DNA of 64,000 nt, taken from Corythucha ciliata (taxonomy: Eukaryota > Arthropoda > Insecta > Hemiptera > Tingidae). The position numbers were made by a program, and so were the translations under genes. The stretch covers positions 38,936,001 through 39,000,000 of the forward strand of contig CM075943.1 of the NCBI GenBank assembly GCA_038030265.1, given 5' to 3'. Every line of letters starts with the position of its first letter. Positions within the stretch are counted from its first letter, which is position 1. Below, piece by piece: positions 34,766 through 46,000 of this stretch. A model generated the notes under the pieces. The model had not been told where the DNA came from and made no database searches. It worked only from the letters and a program-made list of their open reading frames with translations.

Positions 34766-35784
34766 ACCAGTCAATATAGACACAAAAATCGGGGTAAATC
34801 GCAAACATGCATGTAATTGATTTTTTTGTTGCGTGTTGTTAGGACCAATGAGAGCAGTTATTACTCAAGTTTGCAACCCTCAAAACCTTGTGCTTAACTC
34901 ATGGCACTCGAAAAACTAAGAAATTTCATCACTTTTTCTGGGTTTTTAAACAAAAATACCAGAAGAAAGAGTTTTTCGAGCATGACCACAGTATACATTG
35001 TTAAAGCCAACTAAATTTGTTACAATTTAAGCCATGCCCGAGCATCCTGGGTCTGTTAGTTCAGGAAATTCAGTCAATCAACAAAATACCTAATCTCGCC
35101 AAAAAGCGAGATTTTATTGGTAGGGTAATTTTTCAAGACCCGTAGCACTCAAATACACGGTGATTGGTACTTGGTTGAACAAAATGAGAGGGGTGATTGT
35201 ACACCCAAAATGCAACAAAAAATTTCCTATGACCTAAGGTCAGATTTCCATTCCTAGTTCAGATAATCAATTTGTTGTTTTTAGCACATCACGGGTTTCC
35301 GCAACAAAAACATCTGTAACATGGGAAGTAAGCGTCCTAGGTTAAATCCAACGACACCACTGAAAACAGCACTCTTTTTTGTGTGTGAGTAAAGACATTT
35401 TGTCTAATGATAGCGAAAGATTCTTTGAGTAAACTGGGAAAATATCAGGATATTTTAAAAAATGTCAGTTTTTGACAACTGTTCAAAGCTAGACTACATT
35501 AGCCATGGTGCTCCCAGCACCTGGCAAGTTCCTCTAAAACTGTATGAAGTAACTTAGTTTAATACTTCATGCATGTTTTACTCCTGTCCTTTGCAATTTT
35601 TTGATAAAAATCCATTGTTATACAAAAAAATGAGGCAATTAGGCCCATTTTGAGTACCTACAAGAAGATCAAGAGCCGTTCCCAAAACTTTTTTTTTTAG
35701 CTTAATTCACTTTTCCTATGCTCATCTATGAGGAAAGACAAATAGAAGTGGAATAAGCTGAAAAAAATGATGTAAGCTTTAAAC
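34766..35784. other. Spacer between duplication copies, no recognisable gene
   Basis: AT-rich sequence unique within the window. I see no coding or transposon signal. Confidence 0.4.
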
Positions 35785-35910
35785 ATCGTTAGAAAAATCA
35801 TATCTCGAAGGGTTTTGATTTTCGGACCATGGTGTATATGGTGATTTCGGTCGCAAATGAGGCCTACTATCACCCAAAAATTTTTGTCACACTTATCCCC
35901 TTCCACCCTG
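35785..35910. mobile_element. Right-arm fragment of the palindromic mariner-type MITE
   Basis: AAATCATATCTCGAAGGG, then TTTTGATTTTCGGACCATGG and the end TCCACCCTG followed by TA, match the ends of the 850-bp element at 22154-23003. The left arm is absent. Copy 2 of the large duplication begins directly at this fragment's terminus. Confidence 0.75.
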
Positions 35911-35911
35911 T

Positions 35912-38110
35912 ATATTCACGTGAAACAGTTTGCATGAGGTTTGTGCCCTGGGAGTACGTCTCGTCCTCCGTTTACTATACTTTTACTACATTTTAGAGTA
36001 CCAAATTTTAATGTCATTTTCTCGAAACGAGCAGTTTACTGTTCTTCAGACCTGTTATATTCCCAACTAAAACCTATGAGTCCGCTTTTACGAATTTTTC
36101 TTACGTTTACTTTGTTTTGTACGGGAATGTTGATTTAATAAGTTGTACGTTATTGAAACTGAGGAAATACATTGAATTCTACTATTTTACGAAATTGTTA
36201 GGGCATGAAGATCGAACCTTTGAATAACGCATGCGTCCTTTCATTTCAGCCCTTGGCTTTGAATTTCAGGTTTCCTGGTTCGAGTCTGACCTCCACGAAC
36301 TGTAACTGTCGTGTGTAAAACGACTGATTTTACAAGTAAAATGGAATTATTTTTCACGAAAGGTGGAATTTGGTCTCCAGGTCCTCATTTAGACTCACTC
36401 ATTTAGAAACTGTTTTTGGATTTTGGCTCCTTGAAAAAACAAAGTTTGTGGGTTAAACTGTCTCAAAAACCAACTTAAGGGAGAGGGATTCTCAAACAAA
36501 AAAAAAAACAAAAAAAAACCAATTTCACGAGATTTGCTCCACATAAAACCAAATTCATCGGATTCGGCTCTCAGAAAATCCAATTTTGGAGGTTAGGCCA
36601 TTCCTAACATCAACTTTGTTTCGCTCTCACCAAAATCAATCGAGAGAGCGACTAAGGCAGTTTTCAAAGCCAATTTTGCGTGCTTGAGGGTGGTTTTATC
36701 AATCACTAGATATCTCGTAGAATAGCTCTCTCTCGAATAACTTTATAGCGTTTTCCATTTGCATAAAATTCCGCTCGGAAGCCGAGCATTTCCACTCGTC
36801 TTCTCTGAACAGGGCCGTTTTTAGGGGGTAGGCAGGGTAGGCGACCGCCTAGGGGCCCCGACCCGGGGGGGGGGGGCCGGCGGCTTGGAATAAAAATAAT
36901 CGTTCAGGAGTTACACTCGGCTTAATTTTTACAATTTTGAGGCACTTCTGTTGAAACGATTAAAAATCGTGTTCTAAAATGCCCAAGCACACAGATTAAT
37001 GATTTTTAATGGAGAGAAAATCCGAGAAATTTGGGAATTACAGAGCTAAAAATCCGAATAATTTGGGTTTTGAAGAATTGAGCCCCGCGAAATTGGCTTT
37101 GAAGGCCTTATTCACAAAAAGGGGTCTTGAAAGATCCAAACGTAAAAGTGAAATTGGCGTACTTGAGCCAAACACCGAAATGTCCATTTTAAATAGCCAA
37201 ATTCAAGAAATTTGGTTGCTAAAGTGGACCGAACCGTGGGTTTTAAAAGAAGAGAAATCCGCCCAGTTGACGCGAAATTTCTTTTTCCAGTGAGAGAAAC
37301 CTCGTGAGATTGTATTTTGAAGAAGACATAATTACGAAATTGGCTTGTCGGTTAAGCCAAACCCTCGAAATTGATATTTGAAAGAGCCGAACCCACGGAA
37401 CTTGTTTATTCAGTTGAGACGGACCCCCCCCCCCTCCACAATTGCTATTTTAAAGAGCTAAGTCCTATAAATTCGGATCTTGAAGGATATCTCTCCGTAC
37501 GAAACTTGAACGTGTTACAACTTCGGCCCCAGGAACGACGTGTTTCAATGGAGGCCATTCTGCTTGCAGTCTGCCTCCGCAGTTCGACAATTTTCCACTT
37601 TCGATTAAATTAATCGTGTCCCGGCCAAGTTTGTGAACATTCCCCGTCCAAGTCCTTCGTTTCAGCGGCTTCAGAGCCGAACAGTCAAGATAATTTCGTT
37701 GGCCGAACTAGCAAAATATCCTCTCCTTAAAAGTGCAATATACTGTTAGGTTCAATCTGCTATTAATCGCAAAAAAAGCTCGCAGTTTCATGGCTGAATC
37801 GCCATTTTTGGACATCATTAATTTTATTGACAAATAGTCTGTTTTAGGGGGGTTTTTGGATCTTTTTGTAACGTTGTAACTGTCTTGGGAATGTAGAATT
37901 TTCATAATGAGGGCAAAGAAATGAAAAATCTTCTCCCACTTGTTTTATTTGAACTATCGAGACCGCGGTTTCGGCAACGCCATTATTTTCAAACGAATAA
38001 AACACATAACCGGTGTTTTTTGTGGGAATACCTACAGTTTAGCTATTTGAAGGATGCGGGTGGCTATTTTTTTGTAGAGCAGAGCATGCAATTTCTAAAC
38101 CGCTGCCATT
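35912..38110 (+). repeat. Large direct duplication, copy 2
   Basis: Partner of 32112-34765, with the same order of dispersed repeat (36221), roughly 31-nt arrays (36380-36620 plus and 37010-37480 minus) and hAT-type element. It differs by small indels, for example an extra G-rich insert near 36860-36875, and lacks the 34190-34680 array. Confidence 0.92.
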
Positions 38111-38190
38111 TAAGCAAAACCTCTGAATCTTTATCTACCGGCTGCTAGGGGGCCCCCCGATAGTTCTCGCGAGGGCTAAAAACGGCCCTG
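36810..38190 (+). mobile_element. hAT-type non-autonomous element with perfect 8-bp target duplication
   Basis: The ends are CAGGGCCGTTTTTAG (36810) and its inverse CTAAAAACGGCCCTG (to 38190). Both are directly flanked by TCTCTGAA (36802-36809 and 38191-38198). A CAGGG end with an 8-bp duplication is the signature of the hAT superfamily. It is 1381 bp with no transposase; the inside is mainly degenerate minisatellite. Its flanks (36747-36801 and 38221-38275) are inverse copies of one another, so it sits in the middle of an older palindromic element. Confidence 0.88.
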
Positions 38191-38198
38191 TCTCTGAA

Positions 38199-38834
38199 TT
38201 ATATCACATGGTTACGGAGAAGACGGGTGGAAATGCTCGGCTCCAGAGCGGAATTTTATGTAAATGGAAAACGCCATTACGTTACTTTTTACAAAAAGGC
38301 CCATAGCAACCAGACTTATCCCAGCTTTGTCTGTAGAAATAAGTGCATTGTTAAACGCACCCTGGATTTGGAAGGTTCCGAGACATATAATTAGCCAAAC
38401 CGGAACGGTCAGAAAACTTACCGACCAGCGGTCCTCTGCAGAAAGCAAGCGGGGGGGGGGGGGTATTAGAATATGAATATTCTTATGACAAATGTGCGTA
38501 AAATTAATGAATATTCTCGATATTAAATAGATTTATAATAATCCAATAATAAATACTTGTGTTCGTATACCTTTTAGCTTAAAGGCTTGTCTGATCGAAA
38601 CCCCCCTCCACAAAAAAAACGACAACAAAATAAATAAATAGAAATAATTTGTACGCCCTCTTTCAAATTGATGGTCATAATTGACCATGGTCGTAATTGA
38701 AATAACTTTCTGCACCGGCTTCTAAATCTCTTGGGAAGATTAGTGGCACTTTTTTAAAGATTTTCCGTAATTTAAAACCTTTAATGATCACCCTCCCACA
38801 TACACCCTTTGACTTTTTCAGAAGATTGATATGA
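38199..38834. other. Intergenic, right arm of the palindrome and unknown sequence
   Basis: 38221-38275 is the inverse of 36747-36801 (GCGTTTTCCATTT, AAAATTCCGCTC and GCCGAGCATTTCCA blocks). A G-run lies near 38450-38462. Beyond that no feature is recognised. Confidence 0.5.
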
Positions 38835-38990
38835 CGATAGAACGCAATATTAGGTCGGTTAAAGCACAGTGTTTGGAAGATGTTTGGAGAAGAGTTCCCA
38901 TATGGGACCAGCCAATAAAATTCAAGATGATCACATTTTATTGGTTGATCCCATGTCAAATCTTATCCAAACACCTTGCTGAAAGGCCTA
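38835..38990. mobile_element. Short hairpin MITE with GACCAGCCAATAAAA core
   Basis: GTTTGGAAGATGTTTGGAGA and GGGACCAGCCAATAAAATTC face ATTTTATTGGTTGATCCCAT and ATCCAAACACCTTGC. A relative lies at 41065-41190, so this is a small family. Confidence 0.7.
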
Positions 38991-39016
38991 TTGCAACACC
39001 CCCCCCCCCTAATCCT

Positions 39017-39157
39017 AACCTGGGGCCGTATTCCGGAGCCGTGTGAAAATGCCGCAAAAATCGGTTGCTATGGAGGGATAATGTTATTTCTTATTCAGCG
39101 TCCTTGGATCCCGCTTACGGCATTTTTTCCCGACCATTCAGAATAAGGCCCCAGGTT
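39017..39157. mobile_element. 141-bp palindromic MITE
   Basis: AACCTGGGGCCGTATTC at 39017 faces GAATAAGGCCCCAGGTT ending at 39157. A GCGTCCTTGGATCC plus GACCGTTCA stretch at 16270-16330 is a relative of its right half (GCGTCCTTGGATCCCG at 39099), which shows that the sequence is dispersed. Confidence 0.75.
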
Positions 39158-40030
39158 ACACTAGGATAAACGAGTGAAATTTGACGATGATTTCAAATTG
39201 CATGCCCTATTATCACCCCCCCCTCTATCATCGTCAAATTTTTCTAGTGCCCCCCCCCCCCAAATATCACTTCAGATCCGCCTTTGGCAGAAAGGGCCGT
39301 TTTTCACGTCTTTCTTCTCTATCACTGGCCATGTTCAAGACAATTGGCTCCACGCAAGAAAATTGACTCTCCCCTTTAGTAAGTTGAGTGCGTTTTCTCA
39401 CCTCGCTAGATGCCGGGGGGAGGACGAAATGGTCCTCGACCACTGCTCACTGCATAATTTTATGATTCTTGCTAGGGCGATGTTACGACATCGGTTCAAC
39501 TCGTTTCAAATGAAGCGCGTCTTCACCCGCCGCCAACGATGGCATTACTCTCTTTCGAGCGTTCCAAGAACTTCTGCACTCCGAGTCGGCCAACTGGTCC
39601 TCGACTTTTCATTTTCACCCTCCACCTCTTCATCGCCTTCATTCGAGGGAGACCTTTTTACTTCGAGTTTGATGGTTGACGCAAGTATGGCGGCTTATAA
39701 AGCGGCAACTCTACCCGTATTTTAAGTTGCCCTCCCGTTTTTAGACATTTTCTACGGTTTTTCCCCATGTACGTTCCACGAGTGACTCGGGAAAGGAACT
39801 AATCTTAAAATTAGGCGCGTTCCACAAAAATTTGTCGAATCGTACAATCAATTTTTAATCTCGTTGGTAGTATTTTCGCTTCCACATTTTTCTCTCCAGT
39901 TTTGACTAGTCCCTGGCGTCGCGGAGTGCCCTTTTTATGCGGTTCTCAAGTGGTCTCATGTTCGCTCAATTAGTTTAGTAGTGTTTCGCTTTTCGTTAAC
40001 TGTTTTACTTTATTTGACTTATCCGTCGAA
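39158..40030. other. Upstream region of TFG
   Basis: The 183-codon frame at 39174-39725 has no family resemblance and is Ser/Pro-rich by chance. The last few hundred bases before 40031 probably hold the TFG promoter and 5' UTR. No TATA box can be assigned with confidence. Confidence 0.4.
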
Positions 40031-43000
40031 ATGACCTCGTCGGCTTCTTTTTCAAACAAATCGGGCAACGATCAGAGTTTTACGCAGTTGGATCTCAGTG
40101 GCAAATTAATTATAAAGGTGAGTGTTTTGAAAAAAGAAGAAGAAAATCAAGGGCAGCTGCACACCTCGTAATCCATTTTGATTTTTTTTTGTTTTTCTCA
40201 ATATTTATTCTCCTCTTTGGTCCAGGTGCAATTGGGAGATGACGTACGGAGGATCCCCATCCACAACGAGGCACTGACCTACGATGAGCTCGTTCTTATG
40301 ATGACCCGAGTTTTTCGGGGAAAGCTCACAACTTCCGATGAGATTACGATTAAGTACAAAGACGAAGGTCAGTCCTACTTATTATTGACTTCTTCGTCAC
40401 TTCATTTGCATATCAATTCTTTTTTAAAGTTTTATTTTTATTCTGGGGTCCTTTCATAACCTAAACTACGTATATTTATTCAGAAATACTTTAAAAACAA
40501 ATATTTTAAGGCCTGAAACATTTCATTGGATACATTTTCGGGTATATGCCGTTTCTCTAAAAAAAAAAAACTTGGTATCCGTAAAATAAGTGGGAGGTCT
40601 CTGCGATCCATTATTGCCTGTTCACTTTTTATGCCCTTTCCGGCTTTCGCCATACGATTTTGATTGGAAGTGAAACAATAAAAAAAAGAACTCCGTGACT
40701 AAAGCCCCCAGACTTTCATCGAATCAATTTTGTTTGTGGTTCCTGTCTCCCTTGGGATGAGGACAATTCCTCTCCCTACCCCTGTCGTGTACCACTCATG
40801 TTTATTTTTTATTTTTCGCTGTTTTTTATTTATTTACTAAACTCTTCATCGCGAAAACAATAATTTGACAGGGTCATCAAACACGTAGAAAGCACTCAAG
40901 ATTCTGTACAATAAAAAAAGGGGAGATTCGACGTTAAGCAGCTAAATTGTGCTACTAATGTATTTTTGATGTCAATATTTTTAGTATCGCAGATCTTTTT
41001 TAATTAAAAAAACAAAAACAAACGTGGAAGTAAAAATTTGTTGTTTCGGAAATTGACCAACAGTAGGTCTGTTCCAACAAGGTGTTAAGAACATTTTCGG
41101 AGCAGAGTTACCATCGGACCAGCCAATAAAATGAAATCAACTTAAATTCTATTGGCTGGTCCGAACATGTTCCTAGCACCTTGCAGGATCAAACCTAGTG
41201 TTCGTCAGATTTCAACTTTTTATTATGCAGGGTGTTAACGTTAAATTTACACCACCGGCCAGGATTCGATTATGAAACTCATTTACGGCAAAAGTTGTCC
41301 TCTGCACAAAAAAAAAAAAAAAAAATCACCCCGCACGAAGTCCGACTTTTTTCACTTTTAAGATTTTTTTCGTGTTATAGACCTTGCGTTACTAAGGCCC
41401 GATTTCACCAACTTCTTAAACCACGATCAACAACTAATCACGATTACAATGTAAACACTTATATCAGAATTCATATGGTTCGTCATTGGCAACTAATCGC
41501 GGTCAACTTTGAACGAGATCAATTTTGTTGGTGAAAATGGGCCGAAAACGACTGTAACTCGCTTATTTCTGGCTGAAAATCAAATCCGTTAACTTTCCCA
41601 TCATCCTAGTGCAAAACATTTTTTTTAAATGTAGGATTCAGGGCATGAAAATTGAGCCCGAGGAGTAAAATGTGCGAAATTCCGAAAGTTTTCTGTGTTT
41701 TCAACTCCGACTGAATCTGTCGGTTAATCATACACTGCAATCTTACAAGTTATAGAACCTCAGCTTTCTTTAGGTCTAGTCATTTTTTTAATTAAAAAAT
41801 CAAATAGGTAAGAAAACCGCGTCTGAATGGAAAAAAAGACGTTTTTTTATTTTATTCAATTTTTAAATGACTGTCAAATCTTTGCATTTTGGTGGTTTTT
41901 ACTGTTTTTTCTTGCCGAATCGAGTGGCGGCTGGCGCGCATATCGCGCTAGCGCTGAATCTGGTGATGCATATGTGGCTCATGAAATAGGAGAGCTAGGG
42001 GAATAGGGGTAGTCTGGTGTGTTATGTTTAAAAATGAATTTATTTTCCACTAAGGGTTGCTATTTGTGGGAAACGTCCGGGTTTCTAATAACAACGAGCG
42101 ATCGTGCAGGAAACGACGAACAAGAGCTATTTATTCACCGCAGCATGATATTTTCTATGTTCTATGTTTCTGAAACCTCTGGATTCCGCCTTTCTTAGTC
42201 ACTGCATATGTGAATCCTACCCAACAGATCCTCGATCTCAGGATGTTTTTGATCATAACTTATAAACTCTAGTTTTAGGTCCCTCCACGGACGTAAGCCG
42301 AGAAGGGAATTAAAAAAATGACTAGACTTAAAGAAAGCTGAGGTTCTATGCCAACTTTTAAGATTGCAGTGTATGATTACTGACAGATTCAGTCGGATTT
42401 GAAAATACTGCAAACTTTCGAAATTTCGCACATTTTACTCCTCCTGCTCATTTTTCATCCCCTGAATCCTACATTTAAAATAATATGGTGCACTGGGATG
42501 ATGGGAAATTTAACGCTCTTTCCAGATTCTCGGCCAGAAATAAGCGAGTTACAGTCCTTTTAGTAACGCAAGGTCTGTAACACGAAAAAAAACTTGAAAG
42601 TGAAAAAAGTCAGACTTCGTGCGGGATGAAATTTTTTGCAGAAGACAACTTTTGCCGCAAATGAGTTGCAGAATCGAACCCTGGCCGTTGGTGCGACCTT
42701 AACGTTGACACCCTGTATAAGCACATTGCTAGTTTCTCCGGGTCCTTTCCAACTTGAACGTAAAAGATGTTGGTACCTAGTACAAGCAGTGTCTGTACAA
42801 AGCATTTAAAATCAAACTCGATTTCACATTCAAACATTAAAATGGGCAAAGCGCTTCCAGTTTATGTCAAAGAAGTTTAAACTCATTTTGAGCATGTTTT
42901 CATAACTTGTGAGCCAATAAATTCCAATTAAGTTTTGATCAACCGTCAGTTTACCGATTATTACCGATGCCTCATTATTATAGACGCACCCGATCGAAAT

Positions 43001-46000
43001 CATCATCGATCAACACTGGCACTTTTTCCAAGCCTATTGGAAAATTCGGTAGAGGGATAAGGTAGAAGATGGGTAACTGGACTGGAAGATACTTCAAATG
43101 ACATCTCCACCACTGGAGGGGAGATGTACGTGTGTTTCCTCGACCCCCCTCCAATCATACCTCGTCTAGTCGGCGTTACGTAAATTATCGCCGTATTTCT
43201 GCATCAATCCTGGATTTCAAAGTCTCATTTGAATCTTCAGGAAATTCTGTACGCTCGTACGATCTTTTTTCATATTTTACCCCAGAAGTAACTGTAAAAC
43301 CCACATAAACTTTTACTTTGAAAATTCACGCTCTTTCGACGACTTATTTAGAAAAGCAGAATTTCCTGGAGATTTCAATGAGACCTTGAAATCCAGGATA
43401 GGTGCAGGAATACGCCGAGTAGGCGAGGTGTGATTGGAGAAGGGAGAGGTTGAGGAACATGTTCGTACAACTCCCTCTTAAGCGCCTCGAAAGTCAACTC
43501 TTGGGTTGTTATTAAGCCGCCCCAAAAAATGAAACCGAAAAAATGGGAATTTGATTTCTCACTCCATAAAACTTTTGCAAAGCACTCCCCCCCCCCCTCT
43601 AAACTTGAATACCGCGTCAAACTGGTGCACTGGGGCTGAAGTACGAAGGAGTGTTATATGAAATAACACGGGTGGTATCCACGTGGCAACCATTTTAATT
43701 GTGATAGGATAACGTCGTGTTAAAATTATAACACCCCTTCGCACTTGCCCCCCTGGGCGCGAGCCCCTTCCCCGGGTCCAAAGAACGCAATTGGGGTGGT
43801 TGAATGGTCGTTCAACTTGATAAATGATACAATTTCTGGACAAGTTGTGAGGATATATTTGCCACTAGAACTTTCCGTAACTCGACTGGACCTTAAATTT
43901 TTCAACTCGACAGTCTTGGCTCCCCCGAAAAAACTCTTGTTTGAACTTCCTAAGGAACTACATTATTTAATTATGTATGACTAAATTGTAGTCATAAAAT
44001 TATCAGAACTTCTCATAAATCCCTCACACCACACCTCAGCCCATGAGCCCAGAGGTGGATCTAAAGCTGTCACCCACCCAGGGCACCTCGGCCCTCGGCA
44101 CATAGGGAGAAGGAAATCAACGGAAGCTGCAGCGTGATTGGTGAATCTGGTGATTTTGAAATAAATTTCAAAGTTCTTCAGGAGGGGATGGATGGTGCAA
44201 AGGGAAATGACGTCAATGTTTAGTTGTGAAGAATTTGAGAAATTTTTTGTTTACAGATAACAAGAAAAATTGCCCCAAAGAAAACACGTTTACCCCCTCT
44301 TCCCCACACCATCCATTAATTCTCTCTTTCCGTTCGTTTCTCTGCGATCAATATTCTTTGAGTTACTAACGAAAATATCCGAAAAAACGAGTTTTCCCCG
44401 ATACTTTGATGTGCTATGAAAATGTGTATCAAGATTTTGGACAGGAATTACAAACATGTTCTCTGATCTCACGTAGTTTTTTGAGCTGTATCGAATGAGC
44501 GTTTGCAGGGATATTAGAACAAATCCTTTTAAAATGTTGGATTTGTTTAAAGATGTTTGTCCGTAACTCAAAAGTATTGATACCAGCGATGCCACTTCAG
44601 CTCACTCCATTGTCCGTTCAGCACAAAAAACTATATGTCTGTTCGCGAAAAAAAAGTTCAGTGTAGTGCAGGGCAAGCTGGGGCAGCTGGGTGCAGGAGT
44701 GGGCAGGAGAATTTTCACGGGAACGCTTTCTCTTTCAGTGCAGGCTGGTGCAAATTCATAACAGTCTTGTTGCCTTCTCTTTTTCTTGGTAAAGAGATAA
44801 GACGGAGGCTCACCCGACACAACATACGGCATACAACATACATATAGTTTTGATTAACTCGAATTGAAGAAGTTTATTCAAATTACTACTAACGGCCTAA
44901 ACGCCGAGATTGAATGAAGTGAACAAGAATGAGAAGGAAAGAAGGTAACGGGACTGTTACATTTATCAAAAAACTTGGAGTAACTTGGGGCAGGCTGGTG
45001 CAGCACAGAATTCATCGCGAACGCCCTAGACTCGCTACACCAGCTGCCCCAGCTTGTCCAAGCCTGCACTCATTTCTCAGGAAAAGCATTTAGGGTGCTC
45101 TGGTGCGCCCCAGAGCAGGTTCGCGAACAGACCTTACATCGATGAGAACATGGTGTAGCGAAGCGACACAACAACAACATGTGTTGACAAAAACAATTTG
45201 ATTATTCGTCTTTTCCTGAACTCCCAACAATTTTCAATTTGCCTTTTAAAAGAGAAAATAAAGTTCATATGTCTGTGTTACAACTCGATTGTGTCTCCCA
45301 CAAATTGGTGACCCCGACTACGTTTTGAAGTGGAATAACTTCCATCCAGCTTGAGAAACGATCGATACAGGTCAAACAGTAGGAGTAGCCATCAGAGGAG
45401 GGGAGAAGGGGTCCGATTATGTCCATGTGAACGACGCTGAACCTGTCATCCGCCGCTAATTTGACTGCTGGTTAGAGTTTTCCGCTTTCCATTGACATGG
45501 AGGGGTACATTTATCGGGTTTGCATTTTTTTTCGAAACGGAAGTGGAAATAACAGTATTTGCCTGTTCTATCGAATGGTGTGTTCTGATTTCCTCTACTA
45601 CAGCTTCGACTAGCTTGACGACGAGTAATTTTGGAATTTTGTAATTTCAACGCTTCGATTTCTTTTTCCAACATTGATAATTTCTGTTGAAATTCTGATT
45701 CGACGACCGACGTGGCAAAAACTTCCGAATGATGGTTGTTAAGGGGGAGTTGTACATGTGTTTCCTCGACCCCCCTCCTATCTTACCTCGCCTACTCGGC
45801 GTTACGGAAATTACCGCCGTATTTCTCCACCAATCGTGGACTTCAAGGGCTCATTTAAATCTTCAGGAAATTCCGCACAAGCGTACGATCTTGCTTTCCT
45901 AAATAAGTCGTCGAAAGAGTGTGAATTTTCAACGTAAAAGTTTGTGAGCGTTTTACAGTTATTTTAGGGATGAAATATGAAAAAGGAAGATCGTGCGCTT

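Noticed and set aside
39174..39725. 183-codon open frame upstream of TFG as a gene
   Set aside because: Composition is Ser/Pro-rich without family signal. Its start lies next to a MITE and C-runs, and there is no splice or conservation evidence.
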